Shown: positions 16,563 through 26,105, counted from the stretch's first letter. The stretch: 64,000 bases of DNA from Actinomycetes bacterium (GCA_025363815.1 JANYLB010000026.1:62001-126000); one strand, 5' to 3'. Translations and numbers: made by a program. The notes: generated from the sequence alone by a model not told the origin.

Positions 16563-16689
16563 TGATCAACCCCCCGGTTGCGAATGTGCCCGGCAGACGT
16601 TTAGCAGGACTTGCTACACCAGGCGTGCAATATCCTAGGTCGCACTTCGCTCTGCGTCACGTCCGTCTGCACAAAGCCCGTGACGCGGC

Positions 16690-17454
16690 TCATTCCGCCG
16701 ACAGGCGTTCCCATCCCGGAGGTGGTGGAGCCAGCCGCCAGTACTGCTCGGGCGAGACCAGCTTCGGGCCCAGTTGCCAGTCGGCCTCGAGCGCGAGCAG
16801 CTGGGACGGGTAGCACGCGATCGCCGCCGACCTCGCGTCGCGGCCGGCATCGATCGGCACCGCCACCGGGGTAGGCCAGATACCCCGACGGAAGAGCTGC
16901 GAGACCCGCCAGGCGAGCATGCCGGGGATGTGCTTGTAACCGGTGTCTTCGTAACAGAGCCAGGCCGGCTTCGGCATCCGCTCGCGCACCACCAGGGCGG
17001 CCTGGTGCGTGACGTCGTGATCGGGATTGGCCAGCCCGAAGGGCGCCAGCACGAGGGTCGGCTCGCAGGCGCGGACTGCGGCCTCGAGGTCGTCGACCAC
17101 CCCGCTAACGCCGACCCAGTCGGGCCGATCCAGATACTGGTGTTCGGTCTTGTCGAGCCACACCGCAACCGCACCGACGGTCGCGAGCGCGGCCGTGTCT
17201 TCTTTCTTGCGCGCTCCGAGCACGTCATCGCCCGCGGTGAAGCCGCAGAGCGCGTCCCACGGGGTGGGTGGATCGGGGTATTCAGACGGTCCACCGGAGA
17301 AGACGGTTATAACCGTCGAACCGGGCTGGGTCGCGAGCAGGGCACCGCAACCGAGAACCGCATCGTCGAGATGCGGCGAGATCACCACGACCCGCTCCAG
17401 CTCCGTGGCCTCGACGAGGCCCCATTCACGCATCGATGCAGTGTGATCAGCCAT
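16690..17454 (-). CDS. PIG-L family deacetylase (LmbE-like)
   Basis: A 254-residue zinc-dependent N-acetylglucosaminyl deacetylase-type protein. The metal motif is SPHLDDAVLGCGA near residue 27 and the matching FGLANPDHDVTHQ supplies the third metal ligand. In actinobacteria, relatives act in mycothiol formation and antibiotic tailoring; substrate here is unknown. The start lies next to the divergently transcribed polysaccharide deacetylase gene, so the two share about 80 bases of promoter region. Confidence 0.88.
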   Translation of the reverse strand: MADHTASMREWGLVEATELERVVVISPHLDDAVLGCGALLATQPGSTVITVFSGGPSEYPDPPTPWDALCGFTAGDDVLGARKKEDTAALATVGAVAVWLDKTEHQYLDRPDWVGVSGVVDDLEAAVRACEPTLVLAPFGLANPDHDVTHQAALVVRERMPKPAWLCYEDTGYKHIPGMLAWRVSQLFRRGIWPTPVAVPIDAGRDARSAAIACYPSQLLALEADWQLGPKLVSPEQYWRLAPPPPGWERLSAE

Positions 17455-17534
17455 CCCCCGAGAATGGCATATTCCTCGGCCACTACACGGCCGCGGTGCC
17501 GCGTTCCACCCTGTTCTCTAGACTCCTTTCGCAG

Positions 17535-18365
17535 ATGAGCCGACGAGGATGGATCGCAATCGCGGTGGCGCTCGCCGTCAACCTGACCGTGGTCTCGATC
17601 GGCTTGGCCCTCGATGCCCGACGGGGAACCGACTCCAGCGCGGCCTCCAGGATCGGTGGCGCGCGCGTCTCCCCACCCCAAGGGTCGGCTTCGAAGCGTG
17701 CGGCGGGGACGACGACGACGACCCAACCCGATCCCATCGCCCTCCCGCCGGCGCCGCCTCGGACACCGGTCATCCTCCCGACCAGCTCATCCGGTGCCCC
17801 GTTGATCAGTCGCGTCCCGACGACGGATCGCGTCGTGTTCGTCACGATCGACGATGGCGTAGTCAGGGACCCTGCGGTGATCGACACTGTGCGCCGCATG
17901 AAGATCCCGGTGACGGTGTTCCCCGTCCGCGACTTCGCCCGCCAGGGACAGGCGTACTTCCAACAGTTCGTGGATCTCGGTGGTCTGGTCGAGGCGCACT
18001 CGATCAAGCATTCAAACCTCACGAAGTTGAGCGCGAAGGCTCAGCAGGCTGAGATCTGCGGTCCGCTCGCCGACCTCCAGACAATGTTCGGCCGCCGTCC
18101 GCTCCTGTTCCGGCCGCCGTTCGGCGCTTACAACTCGGCGACCCTGTCGATCGCCGCCTCATGTGGTTACCGCTATGTCGTGAACTGGACTGCGGCGGCG
18201 AACGACGGTCGAATCGACTGGCAGGCCGGCAAGATGCAAGCAGGCGACATCGTGCTGTTCCACTTCCGAACCGATCTCGTCCAGAACCTCTTGCTGCTCG
18301 ACTCCATCTGCAAGCAGCAGGGCTTCACCGTCGCCCGCCTCGAGGACTACCTGCTCGCCACCTAG
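17535..18365 (+). CDS. Polysaccharide deacetylase (NodB domain), membrane-anchored
   Basis: A 276-residue carbohydrate esterase 4 protein. One N-terminal membrane anchor (WIAIAVALAVNLTVVSIGLA) is followed by a Ser/Thr/Pro-rich linker and the NodB domain. Motif 1 is VFVTIDDGV, motif 2 VEAHSIKHSNL (His/Ser/His) and motif 3 LFRPPFGAYN. It would deacetylate peptidoglycan or another surface glycan outside the membrane. The ATG at 17535 puts the anchor at the N-terminus; upstream starts at 17496 (GTG) or 17436 are possible, the latter overlapping the divergent gene. Its stop shares the tetranucleotide CTAG with the stop of the next gene. Confidence 0.87.
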   Translation: MSRRGWIAIAVALAVNLTVVSIGLALDARRGTDSSAASRIGGARVSPPQGSASKRAAGTTTTTQPDPIALPPAPPRTPVILPTSSSGAPLISRVPTTDRVVFVTIDDGVVRDPAVIDTVRRMKIPVTVFPVRDFARQGQAYFQQFVDLGGLVEAHSIKHSNLTKLSAKAQQAEICGPLADLQTMFGRRPLLFRPPFGAYNSATLSIAASCGYRYVVNWTAAANDGRIDWQAGKMQAGDIVLFHFRTDLVQNLLLLDSICKQQGFTVARLEDYLLAT

Positions 18366-18625
18366 TTCACTTGTGCGACGCGCCGACGTCGTCGCCCGCC
18401 CAACTCGTACCAGGCCGCGGCTACCACCAGCCACGTCGCGTTGATCGCCACCGCCCCCAGATCGCCGGATAGGGCCCAGCCGGCGACTATCGCAGCCACC
18501 GCGAGCTCGTGGGCGACGAACCAGCGGATCCGCCGCTCGCGCACCACCGGGATCCAGCGCACAATGACGGTGATCGAAATCGGGTAGCCGACGGCGAACA
18601 GCACGATCACGGCTGCGGAGCTCAT
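18362..18625 (-). CDS. Small hypothetical membrane protein
   Basis: An 87-residue protein with three predicted membrane segments, at about 3-23, 33-52 and 55-75, and an Arg-rich tail. I do not recognise a family. The ATG at 18623-18625 begins right at the first segment; an upstream start at 18772 would add a non-hydrophobic 49-residue leader and is less likely. Its stop overlaps that of the deacetylase gene by four bases (CTAG). Confidence 0.6.
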   Translation of the reverse strand: MSSAAVIVLFAVGYPISITVIVRWIPVVRERRIRWFVAHELAVAAIVAGWALSGDLGAVAINATWLVVAAAWYELGGRRRRRVAQVN

Positions 18626-18748
18626 GAAGATCCAGGGGTCACGAGGCTCACCGTATCTCGCAGCCCCGACCTGAACGGCCGACGTGCCGCTGAGTTCGTT
18701 ACGGTTTGGTCGTAGGGCGCCGGAAAAGCAACCAACCGGGAATGCAGT

Positions 18749-18783
18749 TGAGAGAACCAATGCATTGTTCACAGGTTTCTCAG
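18749..18783. promoter_or_regulatory. Inverted repeat with TTCACAG/TTCTCAG half sites upstream of the response regulator
   Basis: TGAGAGAACC (18749-18758) and GGTTTCTCA (18774-18782) form an imperfect inverted repeat with AATGCATT in between. Overlapping this, TTCACAG (18768-18774) and TTCTCAG (18777-18783) read as a direct pair of the kind bound by OmpR-family regulators, though their 9-base period is shorter than the usual 11. It is a candidate autoregulatory site only. Confidence 0.35.
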
Positions 18784-18799
18784 ATCATCGACCGATGAT

Positions 18800-19480
18800 G
18801 TGGCCGTGAAGGTCCTGGTCGTCGACGACGAACAAGCGGTGCGTGAGGCCGTCGCGCGAGCCCTGCGCTACGAGGGCTACACCGTAGCGACCGCGGCCGA
18901 CGGGCAGGAGGCCCTCGAGGCCCAGGCCCTCGAACCAGCCGACGCCGTCGTGCTCGACGTGCTCATGCCCAACCTCGACGGGCTGGAGGTCTGCCGAAGA
19001 CTGCGACACGGAGGCGATGCCGTGCCGATCTTGATGCTCACCGCCCGCGAAACCGTGCCCGATCGTGTCGCCGGTCTCGACGCAGGCGCAGACGACTACC
19101 TGGTAAAGCCGTTCGCGCTTCAAGAGCTGCTTGCCCGCCTGCGCGCCCTGCTCCGTCGCACTCTCGAACCCGACGGGGCCGAGATGCGCTTCGCCGACCT
19201 CTCGCTCGACCCCGATACGCGCGAGGTGCTCCGAGGCGAGCGCGCGATCGATCTGACCCGAACCGAGTTCCTTTTGCTCGAGCTGCTGTTGCGCAACCCC
19301 CGAAAGGTGCTGACCCGTGAACTCATCCTCGAGCGGGTCTGGGGCTACGACTTCGAGACGAGCTCGAACTCGCTCGACGTTTACATCGGCTACCTACGCC
19401 GCAAGACAGAAGGAGGCGGCGAACCGCGGCTGATCCAAACGGTCCGCGGCGTGGGATACGTCCTGCGCGAGGGATCATGA
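18800..19480 (+). CDS. OmpR-family response regulator (MprA-like)
   Basis: A 226-residue response regulator. The receiver domain has the acidic pocket VVDDEQ, the phosphoacceptor Asp at residue 53 (VVLDVLMPN), a Thr switch in LMLTARE and Lys in LVKPF. A winged-helix DNA-binding domain fills the second half ([20 protein letters not shown] and YIGYLRRK). The overall plan and wording are close to mycobacterial MprA, which controls the envelope stress response. The GTG at 18800 starts [10 protein letters not shown]; another GTG two codons later is possible. The kinase gene follows 18 bases later. Confidence 0.92.
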   Translation: MAVKVLVVDDEQAVREAVARALRYEGYTVATAADGQEALEAQALEPADAVVLDVLMPNLDGLEVCRRLRHGGDAVPILMLTARETVPDRVAGLDAGADDYLVKPFALQELLARLRALLRRTLEPDGAEMRFADLSLDPDTREVLRGERAIDLTRTEFLLLELLLRNPRKVLTRELILERVWGYDFETSSNSLDVYIGYLRRKTEGGGEPRLIQTVRGVGYVLREGS

Positions 19481-19498
19481 TCCGATGAGCGTGAGCGC

Positions 19499-20878
19499 GT
19501 GAGCCTGCGAACCCGCCTCACGGTGCTTGCGGCCGCCGCAGTCGCGATCGCGATCGCGATCGCATTGGGCATCGCGTTCGTCACCGTGCGCAACCGCCTT
19601 TTCGACGAGTCAGACCGAACCCTGCGCGAGCTGGCCGTGCGCATCAACAACGCTCCCCGCGTCAACGGCCGGGCGCCGTTCGGTGATGCGGCGAGGGAGC
19701 GGGCGTTTCCCCGGAGTGACCAGTACCTACAGGTCATCGACCAAGACGGCACCGCTAGCGCCCCCCGCTACCAGGCCATCGAGCTCCCGGTAGACCGACA
19801 AGACCTAGCTATCGCCCACAACGGCAACGCAGAAATGATCCGCAGCGTCTCTGCCGGTGGGAAGCACCTCCGGATGATCACCGTCGCGGCCCGCAACGGC
19901 ACCGCGGTCCAGATCGCCAAGCCCCTTGTCGAGATCGACAACACCCTCGCGTCATTGCGGATCACTCTCGTGCTCGTCGCGCTCGGAGGCATCGCGCTCG
20001 CCGCCGCGCTCGGGTTCATCGTCGCCCGCGCCGTCTTGCGGCCGGTCGAACGTCTCACTGCCGCCGCGGAGCACGTCGCCGAGACCCAGGACCTCGACGC
20101 GTCGATAGACGTCCATCGGCGCGATGAGCTCGGGAGACTCGCCGCTAGCTTCAACACCATGCTCGGGGCGCTCGCCGCCTCGCGCGAACAGCAACGCCAG
20201 CTCGTCGCCGACGCGAGCCACGAGCTGAGGACACCCCTGACCAGTGTTCGAACGAACATAGAAGTGCTGGCGCGCCAGCCAGACATGCCTCCCGACGAGC
20301 GTGAACGGCTCCTTGGCGACGTCACCACCCAGATGGAGGAGCTGAGCGCGCTGGTCGGCGACCTCGTCGAGCTCGCCCGTGACGACGCCGCGGTCCAAGA
20401 AGAGGAGGCCTGCCCGCTGCGCCTCGACGAGCTCGTGGAGCGGGCCGTCGACCGAGCGAACCTCCACGCCCATGGGGTCGAGACCCGCCTGCTCGCCGAG
20501 GAGCCTGTCCTGGTGCACGGCCGTCGTTCCCAGATCGAGCGGGCCCTGGCCAACGTTCTCGACAACGCCTGCAAATGGAGCCCCGCCGGCACCGTCGTCG
20601 AGGTCCGCCAACTCGGCGGGGCCGTCACCGTCCGGGATCACGGACCGGGCATTGCCGCGGTAGACCTGCCTCACGTGTTCGACCGCTTCTACCGCGCTGC
20701 GGCGGCGCGTTCGATGGCCGGCTCCGGACTCGGCCTCTCGATCGTTCGCGGCGTCATGGATGAACATGGCGGAACGGTCACCGCCGCGATCGCCGACGGC
20801 GGGGGCACCGTGGTGACGTTGGAATTGCCCGCGACCTCGGTCGACCGCCCCGACGAGGCCGATACCACCGGCACCTAG
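19499..20878 (+). CDS. Sensor histidine kinase, HAMP type (MprB-like)
   Basis: A 459-residue membrane kinase that should pair with the response regulator just upstream. Membrane segments at about 8-30 and 155-180 flank an extracytoplasmic sensor. A HAMP linker follows (LRPVERLTAAAEHVAETQD). The phosphoacceptor is His241 in DASHELRTPLTSV. ATP-binding boxes are NVLDNACKWSP, DHGPGIAAVDLPHVFDRFYR and GSGLGLSIV. The GTG at 19499 is used because nearer starts at 19485 and 19491 run into a stop. Layout and motifs resemble MprB; the signal is unknown. Confidence 0.92.
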   Translation: MSLRTRLTVLAAAAVAIAIAIALGIAFVTVRNRLFDESDRTLRELAVRINNAPRVNGRAPFGDAARERAFPRSDQYLQVIDQDGTASAPRYQAIELPVDRQDLAIAHNGNAEMIRSVSAGGKHLRMITVAARNGTAVQIAKPLVEIDNTLASLRITLVLVALGGIALAAALGFIVARAVLRPVERLTAAAEHVAETQDLDASIDVHRRDELGRLAASFNTMLGALAASREQQRQLVADASHELRTPLTSVRTNIEVLARQPDMPPDERERLLGDVTTQMEELSALVGDLVELARDDAAVQEEEACPLRLDELVERAVDRANLHAHGVETRLLAEEPVLVHGRRSQIERALANVLDNACKWSPAGTVVEVRQLGGAVTVRDHGPGIAAVDLPHVFDRFYRAAAARSMAGSGLGLSIVRGVMDEHGGTVTAAIADGGGTVVTLELPATSVDRPDEADTTGT

Positions 20879-20914
20879 ACCGTCGGCAGGGTCACACCGG
20901 AACTGATTGAGCCG

Positions 20915-23900
20915 CTATGCCGCCGCGAACACGACGTCGACCCAGTAGTTCGACGCCTGGTAGCTCGCACTCGGAAACGCTGAGCTCGATCCGTATTGAT
21001 AGACACCGTTGCCACCTGCAGCCACCGTCGAGAGCGCGTGAAGGGCGCCGTTGTCGTAACCGGTAGAAGTAAAAAAGTTGTTGTCGACCGCGTAGCTGCC
21101 GTTCGGCGCGAAGTACGACGCCACGTAGGTCGTGTTGGCCGCGATGGTGACCGGCGACGAGAACATCACCTGCTGCCAACCCGACGCCGACTCCCCCGAG
21201 AACGTCGCCGTCGCCAACAACGAGCCCGTCGACGACCACAAACTGCCCCCATGGGTACCGGAGTTCCCGGTGCCCTTGAAGAAACGGATACCCCTGACCT
21301 GGCCGGGAGCGTCGGAACGGAACTTCACCCCCAACTCGACCGCACCAGTGTCGCCAGAGGAGCTCACGCTCGGCGTCACACCGTTGGAGAAGATGGTCGA
21401 GAGGTTCGACGCCGCCGCGGCGGTCGTGAACGACCACGTCGTCGGCGCGGTCATCGCATTGCCGGCAGCGTCCTGCGCGCCCGACACCGAGGCGGTATAG
21501 ACGGCCGAGATGGCAAGTGGAGCGCCCGGCGTGAAGGTGCCGACCCGAGTCGCGATGTCGTAATTGCTCGTGCCCGCCACCACGGCATTGCCCGCATCGC
21601 GCAGGGTGAACGCAATGGTGGCCGGCTGCACCGCTTCGCTGAACGCGACCGACGGAACCACCGACACCGCAACGCCGGTAGCACCTGCAGTCGGGGTGGT
21701 CGACACGACAGTCGGCGGCGTCGTATCGGGTCCGACGACATCAGCGAAGACCGCGTCGACCCAATAGTTCGAGCTCTGATAGCTCGCGCTCGGGAAACCG
21801 GAGCTCGTGCCGTAACGGTAGACACCATTACCACCCGACGACCCGCTCGAAAGTGCGTGGAGAGGAGCGTTGTCGACCGCCGAGCCAAGACCGTTGCTGT
21901 CGATCGCGTAGCGGCCGACAGGCGCGAAATAGGAGGCCACGTAGGTCGTGTTGGCCGCGATGGTGACCGGCGACGAGAACATCACCTGCTGCCAACCCGA
22001 CGCCGACTCCCCCGAGAACGTCGCCGTCGCCAACAACGAGCCCGTCGACGACCACAAACTGCCCCCATGAGTACCGGAGTTCCCGGTGCCCTTGAAGAAA
22101 CGGATACCCCTGACCTGGCCGGGAGCGTCGGAACGGAACTTCACCCCCAACTCCACCGCACCAGTGTCGCCGACCGCCGCGACAGCCGGAGCCGCGCCGG
22201 CCGACCAGATCGAGCACGGGCATCCGCTAGCCGCCGCGGCGGTCGTGAACGACCACGTCGTCGGCGCGGTCATCGCATTGCCGGCAGCGTCCTGCGCGCC
22301 CGACACCGAGGCGGTATAGACAGCGTTGAACGCCAACGGAGTCGATGGTGCAAACGATGCGGTCTGAGTTGCCGCGTTGTAGCTGGTGGTGCCGGCGAGA
22401 GACACCTTCGCGGCGTCACGCAGTGTGAACGAAGTCGACCCCGGCTGCAGCGGCTCCGAGAACGTAGCGAGGACCGAGGTCGTGTTGGCGACGTTGATCG
22501 CGCCGGCGACCGGCGAGGTCGACATCACCGTGGGTGGCGTGGTATCGGCAGGGGTGGTCGTCGTGGTGAACGACCATGAGACTGGGGCGGCCAGCGGGTT
22601 GCCGGAGGTGTCGTGCACGCCGGAGATGGACGCGGTGTAAACGGTGTTGATCGCGAGAGGCACCGTTGGGGTGAACGTCGAGAGATGCGCCGCCGAGCTG
22701 TAGGAGCTCGACCCCGCGATCGCGTTGTTTGCTGCATCCCGCATGCTGAACGAAATAGTGCTCGGTTGCACCGCTTCGCTGAAGGTTGCCGTCGGATGGA
22801 CGGTAGTTGCGACACCGGTCACTCCGGTGGCCGGTGTCGTGGACCGGACCGTCGGCGCAGTCGAGTCGGGGTTGGTGCTGTCGGTGAACACGGGGTCGAT
22901 CCAATAGTTCGTGTTGGCGAAACTCGACATCGGGAAGGCACCAAGACTGGAGGTGAAAACACCGTTCGCACCATCGACTCCGACCTGCAAGGCGTGCAGC
23001 GGGGCGGTGTCGATCCCCGAAGCCGTGAACGCGTTGTTGTCCGCCGTGTAGTGCCCATTCGGCGCGGAATAGGACGCGATGTAGGTGGTATTCGCCTGGA
23101 CCGCGACGGGTGACGAGAACGCCACCTCCTGCCAGCCCGACACCGATTCGCCGGAAAACGTCGCCGTGGCGAGAGCTACACCGGTGCGGCTCCAAAGCGT
23201 ACCGACGTGACTGCCCGTGTTGGCGGCGGCCTTGTAGAAGCGGACGCCGTTGACGTATCCGCCGATGTCGGAGCGGAACTTCACACCAAGCTCGACCGGT
23301 GTGGCGTCACCCGAGTCGGAGTTCGCGGGAGCCGCAGCCGGCCCGAAGATGGAGCACGGGCACGAGTAAGTGACGGTGACCGATTCGCTTGCGGTGGGGC
23401 CGAGGTTCGCGCTGTCATCGGCAGCACGGGCCCGGAGGGTCACCACGCCCAGCGCCGGCGGTGTCCACGCATAAGACCACGTCGACCAGGACCCAGTCGG
23501 ACCGGTTGGCGTAGCTGGGTGCCAGGTGCTGCCGTCGACCGAGACCTCGACAGTACCGACCACACCTCCGGCGTCAGCCGCGGTGCCGGTTAGCGTGACG
23601 AGCTGGCCGGTGTCAAAGTTCGCGTTCGGCGCCGGAGCCGTGAAGGTCGTCGTCGGACCGGCGGTGTCGGTCGTGGCGACCGCAGCGGTCAGGCCGGCCA
23701 TCAGCGAGCCGGGGTCGACGCCCATGTCGGCGAAAAGGTTCACCGTCGCCTGCTGCATGTTGACGTCCACCGGCGTTCCCGGAGTGTCGTGCGCGGCGTC
23801 TAGACCCCAGGACCACTGCACGCTCTGGTTGCTGAAGACGAGCGCGCCGCTCGAGGCGCGGTAGAGCGTGAGATTGTTGGTCGCAGGCCCTGGACCGGTG

Positions 23901-25351
23901 GCGTGTCCGTATTGAGTGAAGACACCGCCGCCGATGCCGTCGCCGCCGCCAGGCGCTCCGAAGAGCGTCTGCGCGACGGTGGTCGATGAGAGATCAACCA
24001 GGCCGGGCGGGCGAAAGCCGTTGTCGACGTCGCCTCCCCACTCGTACCCCAGGGTGCCGGTAGGCATCGTGTACGTCGCGCCGGGAGCAAGGTTCGCGAC
24101 GGCGGTGTTGCGCCAGATCCGCATGCCGCTGAACCTCGACGACACGCTGAGCGCATCGTTGCGGATGCCGTTGACGGTCGAGAGCCCGCCCATCAGCTCG
24201 TTCTCGGGCCAGCCACCGTCTGGCGGGGAAGCGAACCGGGGGTCGCGCCAGGTCCCGGTCCACTCGCCGGTCGGGTCGACCGCCGCCGGAGCGAGACCGG
24301 TATGCGTCTCTTTGTAGGAGACGAGAGTTCGATCAGACGTGTTCGTGCCGTCGATTGACGGCTCGTAGCGGGTCTTCCAGAACATGGAGTTACCCGAGAA
24401 GAAGGAGAGGTTCACAGCGGCGTTGCGCGCGGCCTCGACGTTGGCTCGCATCGCGCCCGACCAGTACTCGTCGTGTCCAGACGAGAGGAACATCTTGTGG
24501 TTCTGGATCAGCGATCCGCGGGTGTTGGTGTCGACGTTGCTGAAATAGCTGACGTCATAGCCGTTGCGCTCCAGGAAGCTGACCATCGGCATCTCGGCCG
24601 CGAAGAAGCTGTTGCTGTCGAGGCCGTTGGTACGACCGAGGACCGGCCGGTTGTAGCTCACCTTGTGGGCTGCGCCGCCGTAGCCGACGCTCGTCCCGGT
24701 GTAGAAGTTGTTGCCGCCATAGATGTTGTAGGCCTGCCAGGTGGCGTCCGAGGTCTGGTAGAGAATTCCCGATCGGCTGGCGTCATCGCGGACGACGAAG
24801 GTGATCGCACTGGCGACCTGGGTATCGCTGCGGGTGAGAAGCGCTTCGTACACACCCGAGACCGCGGTGCTCGGCACGGCCCACGACGCCGACTCGCTCC
24901 AGTTGCCGCAATCGACGAGACCCGTCGCGTCGGTGAGACACGGGGGCTGGGTCTGCGGCAGGGTCGCGCTGGGCGAGACGGTGTCGATGAGGCGGGCGCC
25001 GTTGCCCTGGTAGTACCCGAAGCGAAAGATCTTGACGGTGTAGGCGCTCGCGTCGGTCTTCACCTTGAAGCCAACAGTCGTGCCGACGTTCACGCTCATC
25101 TGGGTGGCGAAACCCTGGATCGAGACGGCGCCGTCGTTGCCGACGTTCCACTGATCACGCGGGCTCCCGGGGAGGGCGTTCTCGCACACGATCACGTTGG
25201 CGCCGCAAACGGCGGCCGCGGCCGGGGCGGCCGCGAGCGCGGGGACGAGGGCACCCACTACGGCCAACAGCAGCGCGATCGCGGCCGTCCGTCCGGCGAT
25301 CCCTCGGATACGGGCAGTTTTCGGCCGTCCGTTTCCTGAGTGCTTGCGCAT
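20915..25351 (-). CDS. Giant secreted protein: N,N-dimethylformamidase-like domain plus repeated Ig-like/DUF4082 modules
   Basis: A 1,478-residue exported protein. A signal peptide covers about residues 1-47. Next, to about 600, comes a domain like the large subunit of N,N-dimethylformamidase, with the conserved SSGHDEYWS and FFSGNSMFWK segments. A bacterial Ig domain follows, then DUF4082, two SbsA-type Ig domains (each ending WSFTT), a second DUF4082, a third SbsA-type Ig and a third DUF4082. There is no LPXTG or membrane tail, so it is probably released or held by binding. The ATG at 25349-25351 has an AGGAGG ribosome site. DUF4082 copies 2 and 3 are nearly identical in DNA. Whether the enzymatic domain acts on formamides or on a glycan is unknown. 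Confidence 0.88.
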   Translation of the reverse strand: MRKHSGNGRPKTARIRGIAGRTAAIALLLAVVGALVPALAAAPAAAAVCGANVIVCENALPGSPRDQWNVGNDGAVSIQGFATQMSVNVGTTVGFKVKTDASAYTVKIFRFGYYQGNGARLIDTVSPSATLPQTQPPCLTDATGLVDCGNWSESASWAVPSTAVSGVYEALLTRSDTQVASAITFVVRDDASRSGILYQTSDATWQAYNIYGGNNFYTGTSVGYGGAAHKVSYNRPVLGRTNGLDSNSFFAAEMPMVSFLERNGYDVSYFSNVDTNTRGSLIQNHKMFLSSGHDEYWSGAMRANVEAARNAAVNLSFFSGNSMFWKTRYEPSIDGTNTSDRTLVSYKETHTGLAPAAVDPTGEWTGTWRDPRFASPPDGGWPENELMGGLSTVNGIRNDALSVSSRFSGMRIWRNTAVANLAPGATYTMPTGTLGYEWGGDVDNGFRPPGLVDLSSTTVAQTLFGAPGGGDGIGGGVFTQYGHATGPGPATNNLTLYRASSGALVFSNQSVQWSWGLDAAHDTPGTPVDVNMQQATVNLFADMGVDPGSLMAGLTAAVATTDTAGPTTTFTAPAPNANFDTGQLVTLTGTAADAGGVVGTVEVSVDGSTWHPATPTGPTGSWSTWSYAWTPPALGVVTLRARAADDSANLGPTASESVTVTYSCPCSIFGPAAAPANSDSGDATPVELGVKFRSDIGGYVNGVRFYKAAANTGSHVGTLWSRTGVALATATFSGESVSGWQEVAFSSPVAVQANTTYIASYSAPNGHYTADNNAFTASGIDTAPLHALQVGVDGANGVFTSSLGAFPMSSFANTNYWIDPVFTDSTNPDSTAPTVRSTTPATGVTGVATTVHPTATFSEAVQPSTISFSMRDAANNAIAGSSSYSSAAHLSTFTPTVPLAINTVYTASISGVHDTSGNPLAAPVSWSFTTTTTPADTTPPTVMSTSPVAGAINVANTTSVLATFSEPLQPGSTSFTLRDAAKVSLAGTTSYNAATQTASFAPSTPLAFNAVYTASVSGAQDAAGNAMTAPTTWSFTTAAAASGCPCSIWSAGAAPAVAAVGDTGAVELGVKFRSDAPGQVRGIRFFKGTGNSGTHGGSLWSSTGSLLATATFSGESASGWQQVMFSSPVTIAANTTYVASYFAPVGRYAIDSNGLGSAVDNAPLHALSSGSSGGNGVYRYGTSSGFPSASYQSSNYWVDAVFADVVGPDTTPPTVVSTTPTAGATGVAVSVVPSVAFSEAVQPATIAFTLRDAGNAVVAGTSNYDIATRVGTFTPGAPLAISAVYTASVSGAQDAAGNAMTAPTTWSFTTAAAASNLSTIFSNGVTPSVSSSGDTGAVELGVKFRSDAPGQVRGIRFFKGTGNSGTHGGSLWSSTGSLLATATFSGESASGWQQVMFSSPVTIAANTTYVASYFAPNGSYAVDNNFFTSTGYDNGALHALSTVAAGGNGVYQYGSSSAFPSASYQASNYWVDVVFAAA
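21121..21507. repeat. Intragenic direct repeat, copy A
   Basis: This stretch of the giant gene is nearly identical, base for base, to about 21938-22324. It covers the second half of a DUF4082 module and the adjoining end of the preceding Ig module. Within it, the part at about 21121-21355 differs from the other copy at only two visible positions. Boundaries are approximate. Confidence 0.8.
21938..22324. repeat. Intragenic direct repeat, copy B
   Basis: Partner of the repeat at about 21121-21507, about 817 bases away, which equals one Ig-plus-DUF4082 unit. The near-identity at third codon positions points to a recent tandem duplication or gene conversion and not to protein-level selection alone. 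Such repeats are also prone to assembly collapse, so copy number may be underestimated. Confidence 0.8.
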
Positions 25352-25404
25352 CCGTACGCCTCCTGGCCGGGAGGAGGCCGGCGGGTGTCGGGGGTCGAAG
25401 ATCA

Positions 25405-25433
25405 ACAGTATTGAAACTGTCCGATACCGACAA
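25405..25433 (-). promoter_or_regulatory. Possible promoter of the giant secreted protein gene
   Basis: On the minus strand, TTGTCG (25428-25433) and TACTGT (25405-25410) are separated by 17 bases, a plausible sigma-70-type pair 54 bases upstream of the start. The -10 overlaps a small inverted repeat, ACAGT at 25405-25409 and ACTGT at 25416-25420, which could be an operator. Confidence 0.35.
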
Positions 25434-25468
25434 CGGGCCGATCGACCCACTCCAACGGCGAATGGTGC

Positions 25469-26047
25469 TCAGTCGGATTTGGTTCGGCCCTTGGCCTTCT
25501 GGGCCCGTTTCCACTCCCGAACCCGAGCCAGCGCCTCGGGCGAATCCACGTCGGCCACTGACCGCGGCCGATCGTCGGAGAACGGCTGGGCGACAGCCTC
25601 CCAGCCCCGGGGGGCTCGGCCGAAGCGCTTGGCCAGAATGGCGAGCATGATCTTGGCCTTCTCGTCGCCGTAGCCGGGAAGCGCCCGGAGACGGTCCAAC
25701 AGGACCTCCGGGTCCCTGACCCCGCGCCAGATCTTCGCCGCGTCACCGCCATAGACATCTACAACATGACGACAGAGAGCCAGGGTCCGCTTGGCCATCG
25801 AAGAGGGGTAGCGGTGGAGCGCGGGCTTCTCCTTGAAGACCGCCTCGATCGCCTCGGGGGTCATCGCCGCGATCCGGTCCGCGTCGAGGCCGTCGAGGCG
25901 CGCCGAGAGCGTCGCCGGGCCGCGGAAGGCCCACTCCATCGGTACCTGTTGATCGAGAAGCATCCCGATGAGCAGAGCGAGCGGATCGGTGACGAGCAAT
26001 TCGTCGGCCGCGGGATCACCGGTGATGGGGAACTTCGCTCTGGCCAC
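25469..26047 (-). CDS. HhH-GPD-type base excision DNA repair protein
   Basis: A 192-residue actinobacterial HhH-GPD superfamily protein. It opens VARAKFPITGDPAADELL and continues with DPLALLIGMLLDQQVPMEWAF, a segment typical of this group. The helix-hairpin-helix region is LRALPGYGDEKAKIML. There is no Fe-S cluster loop, and the C-terminal tail is basic (EWKRAQKAKGRTKSD). It would remove damaged or mismatched bases; the catalytic Asp is not evident, so glycosylase specificity is uncertain. GTG at 26045-26047 is taken as the start from family pattern; upstream in-frame residues are low-complexity. Confidence 0.85.
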   Translation of the reverse strand: MARAKFPITGDPAADELLVTDPLALLIGMLLDQQVPMEWAFRGPATLSARLDGLDADRIAAMTPEAIEAVFKEKPALHRYPSSMAKRTLALCRHVVDVYGGDAAKIWRGVRDPEVLLDRLRALPGYGDEKAKIMLAILAKRFGRAPRGWEAVAQPFSDDRPRSVADVDSPEALARVREWKRAQKAKGRTKSD

Positions 26048-26105
26048 AGCCCGAGCGTAGGCGCACCGTTCCTGTTGGTGATGACGACGAGCGGTCGGAG
26101 CTGGT

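Noticed and set aside
20996-22579. Long plus-strand open frame opposite the giant secreted protein
   Set aside because: It is Arg-rich and repetitive, mirrors the repeats of the real gene and has no recognisable domain.
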